DNA of 64,000 nt from Oikopleura dioica (lineage: Eukaryota; Chordata; Appendicularia; Copelata; Oikopleuridae). The stretch covers positions 4,590,501 through 4,654,500 of the forward strand of contig OU015566.1 in the NCBI GenBank assembly GCA_907165135.1. The letters run 5' to 3'. The translations under genes were made by a program, and so were the position numbers. Shown here piece by piece: positions 32,667 to 44,039 of this stretch. How positions within the stretch are numbered: the stretch's first letter is position 1; each line of letters begins with the position of its first letter. The notes below the pieces were generated by a model. It was given only the letters and a program-made list of their open reading frames with translations. It had not been told where the DNA came from and did not search any database.

Positions 32667-33818
32667 ATGATGAAGAATGATTCAAACAACAAAAAGCTCC
32701 TTCCTCTTTTTCTAGCGCTCTTGGCCATTTTTCTATTTGACAGAGTTTTTGAAAAGTGCAAGGTTGCTGTTTATGACAGAGAAACACCGATCGTTTTTGT
32801 CGGAGGAGTCAAGGGCTCTGGGACAGAATACATTCGCGACTTACTGAACACTTCAAAAGACATCAATTGTCAAAAATCAACCATTGGTTCTCCAGCCCTC
32901 TTATGGATGGCATTCAACGAACTGCGGCGAGAAAAGGAAATGAAGCGACTTCATCTTGCTGGAATTTCTGAAGAGTTGATGTTCAAAGCCACTGGCGAGG
33001 GAATACTAGAAATCGTCTTTGGAACAAGGCAGGCGAAGATTCCTTGTTTGGAGGAACCGATGATTTTGAATCAAATGGAGTTTCTGGCGGAGAGTTTTCC
33101 GAATGCGAAGTTTTTACGGACGATGATAGACAAACTAATAATTGAAAAATTAAAATATTTATTATTTTATTCATGTTTCATCATCATTTTTGAGATATAA
33201 AACGAAACGCTTTTCAAGTCGCAAATGCCCTCATCAACGACCGGGAAAACATCTACCAAACCGACGCAAATCCGCCTGTTTTAAAACTCTCCCGCTTCCG
33301 AGACGGCCTGGTCTACTGGAATGAAACTGTAACAGTCGTAGACGAGTACTGTAAAAAATACCAAAAGCGATGTCTTACGATCGAATATGAAAATCTCCTC
33401 GACCATTCCAACGCGATCGCTAGAAAAATTGGGCAAGAACGAGTCTTGAAGTTATTTTTAATGACTTTTCTTCAGGAAATTCTTGAAAACAGATCTTGAC
33501 AAAAGCTGGAAGCCAAATCCGCTCAAAACTTTTTCTCCCAAAAACCGCGGCGCTTCAAAAGAGCTCAAGAAAGTGCTCCAAACTTATGGAAAAGAACTGA
33601 CTAATCGAGCATTCTTCCAGCTCGCGAATTTTGGATGGGAAGACAATTTGAAATACGAGGAAAATTTTGAATCATTCGAGAAGCCGAATGCTGAAATGAC
33701 AAAAAAAGAAAAGGAGATTGTAAAAGAACTCGTAGAAAATGTGAATTTGGATCGATATCAAAATATATTGAAACTGAGTAATTATGAAAAACTCATTCGA
33801 TTTTACAGAAATTTGTAA
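32667..33818 (+). CDS. tyrosylprotein sulfotransferase-like (TPST) protein
   Basis: TPSTs sulfate tyrosines of secretory proteins in the Golgi using PAPS. A signal anchor follows Met at 32667 (LLPLFLALLAIFLF). The PAPS loop region reads FVGGVKGSGTEYIRDLL, then HLAGISEELM and SFPNAKFLR, matching the TPST pattern Gly-Gly-Val-x-x-Ser-Gly-Thr and Phe-Pro-Asn-Ala-Lys-Phe. The second exon (about 33220-33440) gives KRCLTIEYENLLDHS, equivalent to the TPST CMLVHYEQL region. The third exon (from about 33479) ends at 33818. Both junctions lack a clear in-frame GT donor. The Arg normally following the sheet reads Met-Ile-Asp, and the LSKVERST loop is not evident. It is probably a diverged TPST. Confidence 0.65.
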
Positions 33819-33961
33819 TAAATAACCTTTCGAGATGATGTAATAACTATTTTCTTCCTGCCCGTTAAGACGAATAAAAACACTCAAAGATTGAAGGCAT
33901 TGATTGACAGTTTAATTTACAGTTTTTTGCAATAAGCAGCTGGTTTTGATAGCAAGTAAGA

Positions 33962-36900
33962 TTAAGAAAAATCGTAAGAACTCGTGTTCTTGTTCGGTTT
34001 CTTTGCGATTTTCGGCTTTGGCTTCGGACTGGGAGTTACGATTGCACTGGAAATTTGCGGCGGTAGAGGCGGGAATGTGGGTTTTGGAGGGGCGGGCCAC
34101 TGAAAGGCGTTCGAAACAGCGGGAGCGGACGGGACAGGAGGAGCAGGGCGAGAGGGACGACCAGATTGATAGTTGATTTGAGCTTCTGATCGATTTGTTT
34201 GTTGGAAAGGCGTGGAACTGAACGCGATGAATGAAGAATGAAAATGTTTCATGGAAAGTACCTTGTTTCTTTGTCACTCTTTCGGAAGAATTTCAAGTAG
34301 ACGAAGACGCCAAGCGCGAGGATAATCAAGAAAATCGCGGCGCCGAAGCAGAACCAAAGAATGAATTTCCACTTGCAAAACTCTTTCTCTTCGCAATTTT
34401 CCCCGGTATAGCCGCATTCGCAGGAGCATTTATTATTTGTCAACGGCTCTCCCCTGAAGAAGGAATGAATAATATAAGTAGAATTGTAACTGATAACGGT
34501 CAGCTATCAAAACTCGTTTCATTATGTTACATAAAATGTTACATAATTTATGTACCTTGATGAGCAGACATCTTCTGGAATGTAAAACATGCATTTCGGA
34601 CTAAATCCATCGAAAACGCAAATCGTCTCGTCGTGGCAAGTTTGATCGCAAAAATCATCTTCGTATCCTTCTGGAAGCTCGACATCCTCGTCTTCTATCT
34701 TTCGCTCTTTTTTGCACTCGCCTTCGTAGCAATACTAAAACTCTCAAGACTAATTCTTCTTCGTTTTTCTTTACCTTTTTTCTTCCGCATTCGTATCCAT
34801 TTCTGAAAAAAGTCGCGACGGGGCAGTAAGAATCCTTTCCAGAGCAGTAGAGATCTGGCTCGCAGGAATTCGTACTTTCCCGGCAGAGAGAAGAGGATTT
34901 CTTGTACTCGCATGTTTCAAGATCACAGCATTGACCATCGGTACACTCAGCAGAGAGAGGTTTCCGGCAGGAGTCGCAACAAGGACAGATTGGCTAGGAA
35001 AAGTGGACATTCGCGAGATCAATGCCTAGTCGATTAAAAATACCTGTCCGCAGTCGCAGTCTTCTCCTTCCTCGACCACGCCGTTTCCGCAAACCGGTTC
35101 GCCAAACACTTTTTCTGGCTTTTCAAACAAGCTTTCGACCCTGTTCAAGTTCTCCCTCGCGTATTTCTTCGCATATTCGGACCATTCGTAGTCGCTTTTG
35201 CTTCCATGAACAGCACTCATGATGCACCCCGCCGGATCGTTGCAAGTTCCCGCGTGTTGCCGATCGTCTTCGTGACTCAGTCCCAAAATGTGGCCGATTT
35301 CGTGAGTCGCCGTTAGCGCAATGGACTGATAGTTTCTGCATGAGTCGATGATGCCGGCCATGCTGGTTCTTCCAAGAACATTTCCAACTGTGCCAGTGTA
35401 GGCGTATCCGACAACCATGGGTTGGAAGAACTTTGTGTTGATGAAACCGACGATGGCATCGTATTTTTGAGGAAATGATTCGTACAATTCGCGCCTAGGA
35501 AGATAATCAGTATGAAAATTCTTGAGCTAAATTCGAGAAGCTGCGATTCATATTTTCTTCTTTCTTCGAAATCGGATGCGAACTTACCTTTGAAAAGAAT
35601 TGAAATCGTTCAATGATTTCTCCGCGCTCCATTTCGTCAAAATCCGCTCCGCTTCTTCGCTCGACAAAAACTTGATGTCCAACAAGTGAAAGTCCAGATT
35701 CAACTCTTTGAAGTCCCGTCGCATTTCGTCCCTCACGATCGTGTTGAAAATCTTCGCGATCTTTTTTCGCCCTTCTTTGAGATCCTCCATCTTGTGTTTT
35801 CGCATGTGGTACTCGACGACATCGTCGAAAATGACGAACGCGACTTTTAGGTGCAAATTTTCGCCGAAACCGGTTCGAACTTTTTTCGTTACGGGAAAAA
35901 CTGATTCTTCTCCAGCCGGATTGAGGTATTTTTCAGGGCCAAGTTGGGTCCAGATTAAGTTTTTGGCGAAGCCAGAGATCGTGAAGTTCGACAAAAATCC
36001 GTCGATAGAAGAATCCTCGAGCAAAATGAAGAGTTTCCCATTTGGTGAGCTATATTTACAGTAGAAATCGGTTTCGGCAGATTTTTGGAAGGTTTGAAGC
36101 TCATCGAAGGGCGTTGAAAGACTAAAAATACGATAAGAGAATGTCACATTCGGAATGTTGTTTTAACAACTTGAAGAAAAAGCCTTTTTTGTTTATTTTG
36201 AAAAAGAGGAGGCAGAACCAACTGTGCGCTATAAGAGCTCAGCGGGGTACGTTTGCCTTGTAAAAATTATTATACTGGTGACTGAAGTGTCTTTTCGTAA
36301 AAAACTGAAGTCAGATTGAGAGTCACATGATTCGAATCGGCTTCATTTTATGGTGCTCATTAGGCCGATTCATCGAAAAAATATTTTGGTACTTATTCAT
36401 TTAACTGAAACTTTGTCAAATAGACTAAAAATCTACCATTCTTTTCTCGGGGCAAACGCTTGAAATACCAGGGAGGGTCCTCTAAAATACGACCAAATCT
36501 TAGTCCAGGGGGTCCCTAAAATATTGTTAAATCGTTGGAAAAGCGTCCCCTAAAATATGATCAAATCGTGTTCTGGGGGTCCCCTAAAATATGCATCCAC
36601 AGTCACGGACACAGAAACTTACTTGGCGCTTCCGTGCTCTCGGATTTGCCCGTTGACGATTATATAAGCGAATTTTATAAGATTAGTAATGTTATATTAC
36701 TCATTCGTTGTCATCGAAATTGAATGTTCCAATCAGAATACATAACACGCTTTTCTCGTACGTGACCTTGAATTCATATTTTAGGGGACACCAAGAACAC
36801 GATTTGATCATATTTTAGGGGACGCTTTTCCAACGATTTAGCAATATTTTAGGGACCCCCTGGACTAAGATTTGGTCGTATTTTAGAGGACCATCCCTGG

Positions 36901-37056
36901 TACTCGGTATAAAGAAAGACCATTTGAAAATTCTCAATCAATATCTCACCTGAAACTTTCAACACAGCCATTTTCAAAATCGCCTTCAATTTTCAAACTC
37001 GCTCCACTTTTCTCTGCCCTATTCAAATGAAGAAAACAAAGAATAAGAAACATCAT
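33962..37056 (-). CDS. ADAM metalloprotease-disintegrin, membrane-anchored
   Basis: Shedding-type zinc protease of the cell surface. Minus-strand exons: 37056-36950 (signal peptide MMFLILCFLHLN), 36121-35588 (prodomain and start of protease), 35494-35044, 34993-34775, 34734-34556, 34453-34262, and the last from about 34220 to 33962. The zinc site HEIGHILGLSH is present with the Met-turn CIMSA. The disintegrin domain begins CGNGVVEEGEDCDCG and continues in exon 4. A cysteine-rich part has YCYEGEC, then an EGF-like CSCECGYTGENC, the TM helix (ILWFCFGAAIFLIILALG) and a Pro-rich cytoplasmic tail with several PxxP motifs. Phases agree at every junction checked. The first intron carries the 437-bp MITE. 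Confidence 0.92.
36466..36902. mobile_element. 437-bp MITE inside ADAM intron 1
   Basis: The left end TACCAGGGAGGGTCCTCTAA is matched at the right by its inverted copy ending CCATCCCTGGTA, with arms of over 100 bp (CCCCTAAAATATGATCAAAT words repeated). Both ends are flanked by TA, so TA target choice is plausible. Inside each arm a GGTCCCCTAAAATAT word recurs three times. Confidence 0.8.
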
Positions 37057-37630
37057 CCTTTCTCTTCTCTCTTGTTACATTTCTATCGTCTTTGAAGCGT
37101 AATTCTTTTACGAGAGAAAACAAAAAAATCAGCCTCAGCAAATATACGTTGTAAAAGAGTAACACGCCCGCTTATTCATGGCTGGGACACAGTTTCATGA
37201 ATAGACTCTTTCAAGAATTACTCTAAATTACTACTAATTCGAGTTGAAAATTAGTCCTTTGAGAATTGAGCTGCGCTGACTCATTTTTAAAGAGTTGACC
37301 TTGAGGCAGCTCAGTAAAGGGATGAAAAACAAGCATTTTGTGGGCTCGGAAAGCTGTTTTTAAAACCTGAGTCAGGGTCTCGGAAGAGTTCAAATATATT
37401 ATAACACATTTTTCAGACCCTGACTCAGGTTTTCGAAGGAGGTATGTGAAGCTCAGGATCCTGACTCAGGGTGCCGAACTCAGATATTTTTACAGTATAA
37501 ATTGATTTATTAATTTGTCAGTTTTTGATCAAAGAACCATGAAAGAATGGGAATTTTTCTGGAAGTTGCGATATAAAATATTGAATAATTGAAGAGAAGA
37601 ATAGCAGCAGAGTCAGACAGAATGGAAATT
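37057..37630. other. intergenic stretch with a short inverted repeat
   Basis: AACCTGAGTCAGGGTCT at 37359 is inverted at about 37412-37428, the same family as the element at 1051-1297. The rest is AT-rich with no supported gene. Confidence 0.5.
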
Positions 37631-38432
37631 TTATTCATATCCCATGAAGTGATTGATTCCGTGGACGATCGATGTTATCACTGGCATCCAGCAGACCATG
37701 AATCGACACCAGTCGAGAAAGCCAGAGTACATAACGTAAACTTTCTGAAGGAAAAATCCGTTACAGTCAGCTTCAAGGCGGAAAAGAATACGATTGATAG
37801 GAATAGAAATAGAACATAAATATAGATGATGATTAACCTCCCAAGGAGTGGAAGAAAACTGCTTCAAGTCGACTTTTTCTTTGCACATCGGGCAGGTTTG
37901 CTTCTTTCCGACGATTATCCAGCCGCGAATACAGTAGTCGTGGAAGGAGTGGCCACAAGCAAGCGTATGCTACAGTTTGAATGTTAGTAAAGAGTTGAAT
38001 AGACGTCCCCTTACCTGTTTCTCTGGGACGCCTTTTTCGTCGCATCCGATGTTCGTTTCTCCACAAACGCCGCAAGTGTCTTTATTCAAATGCTTCATCG
38101 GCATTCCCTCGTCCGTGACAAAGCCCATCGTTGAAGCCATTCTATCCGTGCAGTAGTCCGCCAGGTCTTTCGTGACAACTCCTAAATAAGCAATTCTTAA
38201 TAACGCCATAAGTCGTCAAAACTCACCGAAATAGACGCCATAGAAAAGCAAATTCAGCGTCATTTCCAGCCACGCTTCGGCGTGCATCAGCAGCCCTGGG
38301 AAGCCAAAAAACGCGATCAGGAAGCCGAGATACCCAGCAGTTCCAACTCCGTAGGTCAACTTGAAGACTTTGAGAAAATATCCGTAAACGACTCTTGGCG
38401 TCCATCTATCCAGCGGTTTTCTTGTCGCTTTT
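37631..38432 (-). CDS. RNF121/RNF175-like membrane E3 ubiquitin ligase (N-terminus missing or not found)
   Basis: ER/Golgi RING-type E3 ligase. From 38432 inward the minus strand reads ATRKPLDRWTPRVVYGYF, then TAGYLGFLIAFFGFPG and LLFYGVYFG, matching the TM region of RNF121. An exon to about 38020 has MASTMGFVTDEGMP and CGVCG, the start of the RING. The next gives HACGHSFHDYCIRGW and GKKQTCPMCKEKVDL. The last (from about 37752) gives GFLDWCRFMVCWMPVI and ends at 37631. Sequence and order follow RNF121 closely. The first helices (the HxEMH part in the family) were not found upstream; an inverted-repeat element occupies 38477-38577. Confidence 0.85.
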
Positions 38433-38476
38433 CTGGTCAAAAAGGTTAGTAGTAATAAAAAAGCCCATGTTTCCGG

Positions 38477-38577
38477 AAAGGTCACCGGAAGTACTACACC
38501 GGAAGTACTGACTGATAAGCCGAAAGTGTGAAATTGATCAGTCAGTACTTCCGGTATAGTACTTCCGGTGACCTTTT
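38477..38577. mobile_element. short inverted-repeat element adjacent to RNF121-like exon
   Basis: AAAGGTCACCGGAAGTACTA at the left is inverted at the right end, with a second inverted ACCGGAAGTACTGACTGA inside. It lies about 45 bp upstream of the first recognised RNF121-like exon, probably within an intron. Confidence 0.75.
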
Positions 38578-38832
38578 CCTTTTTTATTGTTATCTCCAAA
38601 AACACCGCCTTCCACGCTCATTGGCTCTCGCGGTGAGTGCGCAATATTTTGAACTTCTCTCGCTCTCACCCCAAGGTCTCTAGAACTTTTGTTGATTCCG
38701 GCTCGCCTGTTAGAAAAAGGTAATTATGAATAAAGAGAATTTATCGAAGAAGCATTTTATAATATATTGTTATAATTCATCTGCCAAGATTAAAAATAAT
38801 TATTAAGTAAAGTTCAAAAATAAAAGTTATTA

Positions 38833-38915
38833 GTACGCCTAACCGGCGGAAAATAGCGGTTAGTACGCCTAAATCGGCGGAACATCATGCCAGTACGCCT
38901 CATCGGCGGAAAGCG
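38833..38915. repeat. three spaced AGTACGCCT..CGGCGGA repeats
   Basis: The motif (T)AGTACGCCTAA(A/C)CGGCGGAA occurs three times at about 27-40 bp spacing near 38833, 38870 and 38890. Nothing similar is seen elsewhere in the window. Confidence 0.6.
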
Positions 38916-39559
38916 CTTTTATTTTGTCATTTTTACTATTTGAGCCCGTTTTCACGGGGTTCAAGTTCTAAATCTTGGGCTGCTAAGCTTTTAAGTTTGG
39001 GGTGGTCTTTGACACGATACCCTGCCTCTCACGGTATTTATGACGGAACTTACTTGCTCATAGCTTTTATATGGTAGGATCCCCATATTCTGCATCTGAG
39101 TTTAATTTTTTTTTTCTTTGGCAGATGCTTATAATAATGTTCCTCGACGAAATGTTCAAAAAATATTCGCTTAAATAGATTTTTAGCCCAGATGCTGGGT
39201 ATATTATGAGCGATCATAATCCACTGGAGCATCTTAGCACCTTCTTGATTTCGAAACGAAAGTCAGTTCTCAAAGGCAAAAACTACAACGATTGTATGAA
39301 AGATATTGGCTCTACACTGGCCAAGAATTCTGGAAACTTTACAGCTTCATGAAACGACCGATCTTTAGGTAAGCCATTTCTTTTCGATTCAACTGACACA
39401 AATGATCGATTTAGATATTGGGAGAACTTCATCATGGTTGAAGAGCAATTTCGATGAACTCTGTGGAATCATTCTTTCGCCCCTTGTGATCAGGTATTCA
39501 TTCATCAGATGAATCAAGAGTTTTATTTAATCGATAGCTTTCTTCAAGAAAAATCAAGA
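38916..39559. other. stretch upstream of the Sec24-like locus
   Basis: Plus-strand coding-like segments occur around 39240-39370 (ending MKRPIF) and 39425-39495, with AG/GT context, but they do not match Sec24 or another family I recognise. They may be further degenerate exons. Confidence 0.3.
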
Positions 39560-41049
39560 AGATTTCGGACTCGCTTAGAAGAATTTTGAATTTCGGGAAT
39601 GGTGTAAACGGACCAGAAATACTTTTACATTGCAGCTTCGTCGTCGATCCAGACAAATGCAAAGAAAACATTGATTTATTACTAGGTCAAATTCAAGAGG
39701 TATTTATTTGCTTTGAATTCCTTTCTCTGACAGAATTTCAGCTAAATCCCCAACCAGCTCCTGATGCATGTTTCCTGCCAGTCGTTCAAGTCGCCGCTCA
39801 AGCTTTTGATTCCTGCCAACGCGCTGGTAAATTGTTCCTGTTCCACTCTTCGCTGCCCACTGTTGCCGCTCCCGGAAAATTGCAAAACAGAGATGACAGA
39901 AAACTCATAGGTGCGGTCTTTCTTGCTTCTTATTTATAAAAACAAGTTTATTAGCCACTGACAAGGAAAAGTTCCTCTTCCAAGCTGCTGACAAAATCTA
40001 CGAAAAGGTTGGAAAAGATCTCGTTAGGCAACTTCTGTGGAACTCTTCCTCTTCCCATCTCAGTATGTTGACGTTGCTTCTATTCAAGTCGCACTGCTGT
40101 ACACTTCTGTCGAAAGACGACTTAGAATTCACAATTTACAGGTTCCTTAACTGAATACGTTTCGTTTGTCAACTTTCCTAGCTCGGCGTAATCAGCCAAC
40201 TAGCGGACGTATACAAAGTTGCAGAAACAGATGCGATGATGAATTTCTTTTCCAAACTGGCGGTCAGAAGTTGCAGAGACACCTCGCCACAGAAGCTCAA
40301 AGAAGGTTAGCGGCCCATCCCGTTTCAATTTTCTAACAGAAAGTCTTTAGGAATAATTCAACGCTTTCCTATCGCTACCTATCGAAAACATTGCGCTGAT
40401 CCTAGCTCAATTGGCCAGTTGATTCTCCCTGAAAGACTAAAGGTAAGTTCCTGTCCTTCTTTACTGTCTTAAAAATCGAATCCTAGGTCATGCCAGCATA
40501 TATGAACTCTTTGTTATGCAACGACGACATTTTCCCCCATCACGAAACAAATACGGACGACTGGGCTTATCTCAGACAGAAAATCTTGCAGATGAATGTT
40601 CGAGCTTCTTGCGCATATTTCTATGCATGTGTTTATCCTATTCTTAATACTGCGTTGGATCCCGCACTTCCAAAACTTTCTTTGAGATGTTCTATCGAAA
40701 GATTCAAACAAGAACAGGTAATATTCACCCTTTAGCAATTTTTACGCTTTCTAGGTTTATGTTATTGAAAATGGACTTCAATTGTACATCTGGGTCGGCG
40801 AAAATGTCACTCCAAACGGCGTGCAATCAATTTGGGAAGTCAACTCTTCCCGACACTCTTTCAAAGCTAGAAACCGAGCAAAGACGTCAAAATAACAGAA
40901 TCGCGAATGCAAAGACTAATGGTTAGTTTTGAGTAAGAAATTTGCGCTAACCGATTTTGTAGAACGAAGACAGTAAAGGCGCTGGCACGACCTCCTACCT
41001 TCCCGTTCACGTACACAAAGAAATCCATCAGTTACTAACTGCGAACTAG
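39560..41049 (+). pseudogene. Sec24-like COPII coat gene, shortened and frameshifted
   Basis: Sec24 is the cargo-binding COPII subunit. Consecutive small exons show the Sec24 order: NIDLLLGQIQE; KLFLFHSSLP with NRDDRKLIG; TDKEKFLFQAADKIYEK; VELFLFPSQYVDVASI running straight into VALLYTSVERRLRIHNL; ISQLADVYKVAETDAMMNF; SIGQLILPERLK; MPAYMNSLL; YVIENGLQLYIWVGE; and the C-terminal VHVHKEIHQLL ending at 41049. The region between the trunk and the beta-sandwich is missing. One nucleotide is lost near 40036, just before VELFLF, and another frame change occurs near 40850 after the gelsolin-like part. The zinc finger and first half of the trunk domain are not seen upstream. It is most likely a pseudogene or a degenerate paralogue; unusual introns cannot be fully excluded. 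Confidence 0.7.
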
Positions 41050-41697
41050 AATTTTCTGAATCGTGCAGCCTACGTATGATCCTCCTTATTCTCTATCGCT
41101 GTTGTATCTAGGCAAAATTCATTATTTGAAATCTCGAGCTTGTTAAACCCCATTCTATTCTGTGCTTTTGTTCATCTCAAACTCGCGTGCAATATAACTT
41201 ATATTTCCAAAAGATATCTAGTATAAGTAAAAGTTACGACTGTAAAAATTGCCAAATTATTTCGTCGCCGGTGAGTTAATATATACGGTGTGTACCATTC
41301 TATTTTCAGTTTATGTATCTTCAACACAGCTGCTCGCATGATCTTTTAGACTTACCTAATACCGAAAGGAAACAAAAAGGCATGAAAAACGTACTTCGCT
41401 TTCTTTCTTTCCAAGTTCTAGCTTTGTAGTCTGACGCCTAAATAATTGAACTTCTAGCTTCTTGAGCGCAATTCAACTGTAAAAATTCCTTTCTATACCT
41501 TTATTTTTTAGGCATTGAAAAACGAATTCAGAAATACGCAAAAATCCTTTTCAAACTTTCATGATAATTTTCTTTTATTGGAACTCAGTTTATTAATAGA
41601 TACAGGCTATCGGGATCTCCTTGACGACAAAGAACAACTGCTTAAATCAGGCGCATACACAGAACAAGACCAAGTCATCCAAGAAAACTCCCTCATC

Positions 41698-43374
41698 ATG
41701 CCTTCAAAGTGGCAAAATTTAAACAAGACGAGACTGCAAAAAGAGTGCAAGGACCGCGGGCTTTCAGTCGCTGGCAAAAAACAGGATCTCCTGTCAAGGC
41801 TTTTGAAACATCATGAAAATGATGAAATAAAAGTCAAGAGGTCATCCAAAGGCGCGTTTATGAAACGGCTAAGTGGATGCGACACCGAAGAGATTACTCC
41901 TGTGATGATATGTTATGCGCAGCTCCCCGAGATCAACCGACATTTATCTATAACGCCCAGCACTTTTGTATGCGTTATACATTTGACGTGTGCAGAAGAT
42001 GGCAGTGACGTGCAGACTGACTTTATGATTGAAAGAGCCGACCTTTGGGATACCCGAAACTACTATCACTCACGAAGGCACTTCACCAGCCTCAAGACAG
42101 CCCCACAAATCAGAGCACGGGTGTTCCCTGTTGCGTATTATCGATCAGTTACGATGAACGAGGAAACGCGTAATCATCGAATGACGAGAAAAAACACAAA
42201 GATACTCCGAAAATTCAAGCCTTTGCATATAAACGATCTGTTGTCACACTCTTTTTCGGTTTTGGGAAAAAGCAAAGAAGATCAAAAAATCAAGGAAATA
42301 TACGATTCACTACCGCCCGTGACCAACTCTCTCTTCTATAAACGATTAAATCGCTCGATGGAAGATTTTAATCATGCCTTCTCCGGCAATATTTTTTTTG
42401 CAGTTCTGATTTGTCTGTTGGTGATTTGCCGGGAATCGATGTATGACATTTAAATTGTTATAGCATTTTGATATATATTTTAGGAATTACAGGATTGTTT
42501 GTTCGACGAGGATGATCCATCTGAGGACGAGGGTGATGACGATGACGATCCATGGTACGTCCCGAGCGGCGCCTCTGATAATGACGAAGGTTTAGTTGAA
42601 ACTGTATTAGAATCGTTAGTAACATAATTTCAGATGGAAAAGGCGAGAAATCCGACACTCCATCAGGGGAGGAATCCGCTCAATCGACGGAGGAATCCGA
42701 CCCTCCATCGGAGGCGGAAGACTCCGATGCTCAATCGGAGGACGGCATTGAGCCGGAAAACGAAGAAGAGCCCGCTCCAAAAGTCGCAAAACCTTCCGTT
42801 GAAATCGAAACAGAAACTGAAAAGAAGGTATGAAAAGTTCTGGGTCCAATCTTGACTTGAGTAACAGTTTGAAAAGCCACAAAACTAGTATTTCCCGGAA
42901 AGCAGCTTTTTTTTTCTTGAAAAATACTAATTCAACTATTTAGGGAGGCGAGAATAAAAACGAGAGTTTAAATGCTACGAGTGCACCGATTCCTCTTGTT
43001 CTTCAAGCGCCAGCTGTTCCTTCTAAAACGAGTGAGCCCTCCAAACCATTGTCGAAAAAGGAGAGAAGAAAAAAGAGACGACGCGAGCAAAAGCCTCGAC
43101 TTCGCTCGACAACATCGAGAAAATATAATAAAAAAGGTTTGAAGTTTTCTTATTTCAATTCATTAATTCTGCTAATTAAGAGAACTCTGGCAACGACGCC
43201 GATTCTGAAGACGCTGACGATGTTCCTCCTCCAGCCCCCAAAATCGCCAACCTCGACTTCGACCCAAACGTCCCGGGGCCATCCCGGTTCATCAGAGCAT
43301 TCGTGGAAAAAGTAACGGGGCCATTCAAAAAACCGCAAAAAGGCTACGAAGAAGTTGGATCAGACAGTGATTAG
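41698..43374 (+). CDS. SAP-domain nuclear protein, otherwise unknown
   Basis: Start Met at 41698 is directly followed by a SAP DNA-binding motif (LNKTRLQKECKDRGLSV, then KKQDLLSRLL), at residues 8-35. A large unrecognised region follows (EITPVMICYAQLPEIN, HINDLLSHSF). Later exons begin at 42484 and 42634; at about 42944 and 43181 they continue in phase. These encode acidic Ser/Glu repeats, a KKERRKKRRREQK nuclear localisation signal, and a C-terminus GYEEVGSDSD ending at 43374. The frame is open upstream of 41698 as far as 41515. SAP proteins bind AT-rich scaffold DNA; some are SUMO ligases, but no RING/SP-RING is visible here. Confidence 0.65.
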
Positions 43375-43728
43375 GTCGCAGAAGAGCGCAATCACGGACA
43401 AATACGCTTTCTTTTCCGACCGATTCTTTTAGCTCGATCTTTTTGTAACCTCACTGCCCATTTATCGAAATAAATATAATGCACGACGGAAATAAAGAAG
43501 GAGCGAAAACTCCTTCCGACTGAGTTAGCATCAAATTGCCAGTTTTCAGAGCATCTACTCGTGAAGTTGATTAGTTAGGTTTGAAATGAAGTTGAAGCAT
43601 TTTGAAGAATTGAATTTTTATTTGAAAGAAGCGAAACGAGAGCTAAAAATGGTCTTTGAACACGCGAAAACTGTTTACGGTAATGTACCGAAAATATTAG
43701 GTCGAGCAAGAGACTCTCTTTGCCGAAA

Positions 43729-43977
43729 AATCGTCAAAAACGAAGGCATGAGCTCGATTACGCAGAGAAAATCCGCGTGGTCGGGCTGGACTCGGAAGAG
43801 CCCTTCATCCAAGTCAACAACAATTTCTTCAAAAGAAACTACGAAAAGACGCTCGGGACGACGATCTTCTTCGACGGAAGGCGCAGAGCATAATCGGCCA
43901 GGAAATCGGAAAAACCAAAAGGAAACTACTGAAGAAAGTTCATTTGATCAAGAGGCGCGACTCCTTTCAGGAAGCAG
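43729..43977 (+). pseudogene. fragment like TFIIIC subunit 6 (GTF3C6), frameshifted
   Basis: The segment KIRVVGLDSEEPFIQV followed by NYEKTLGTTIFF resembles the conserved core of GTF3C6, where VLGIDTE-type and YEDTLGT-type motifs occur. Directly after FFDG the matching reading shifts by one nucleotide to a Lys-rich stretch (GKTKRKLLKKVHL) that resembles the following family part. Upstream in-frame coding is limited. It is either a degraded copy or an indel in the sequence. Identification rests on one short block. Confidence 0.4.
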
Positions 43978-44039
43978 GTTTGAGTCATTTTTGAAATTTT
44001 CGATTAGTAATTCTCAAAAGAGTGCGAAAAACGATGATT

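Noticed and set aside
42458..42882. Minus-strand Arg/Pro-rich frames opposite the SAP gene exons
   Set aside because: They are antisense shadows of the acidic Ser/Glu repeats of the plus-strand gene.
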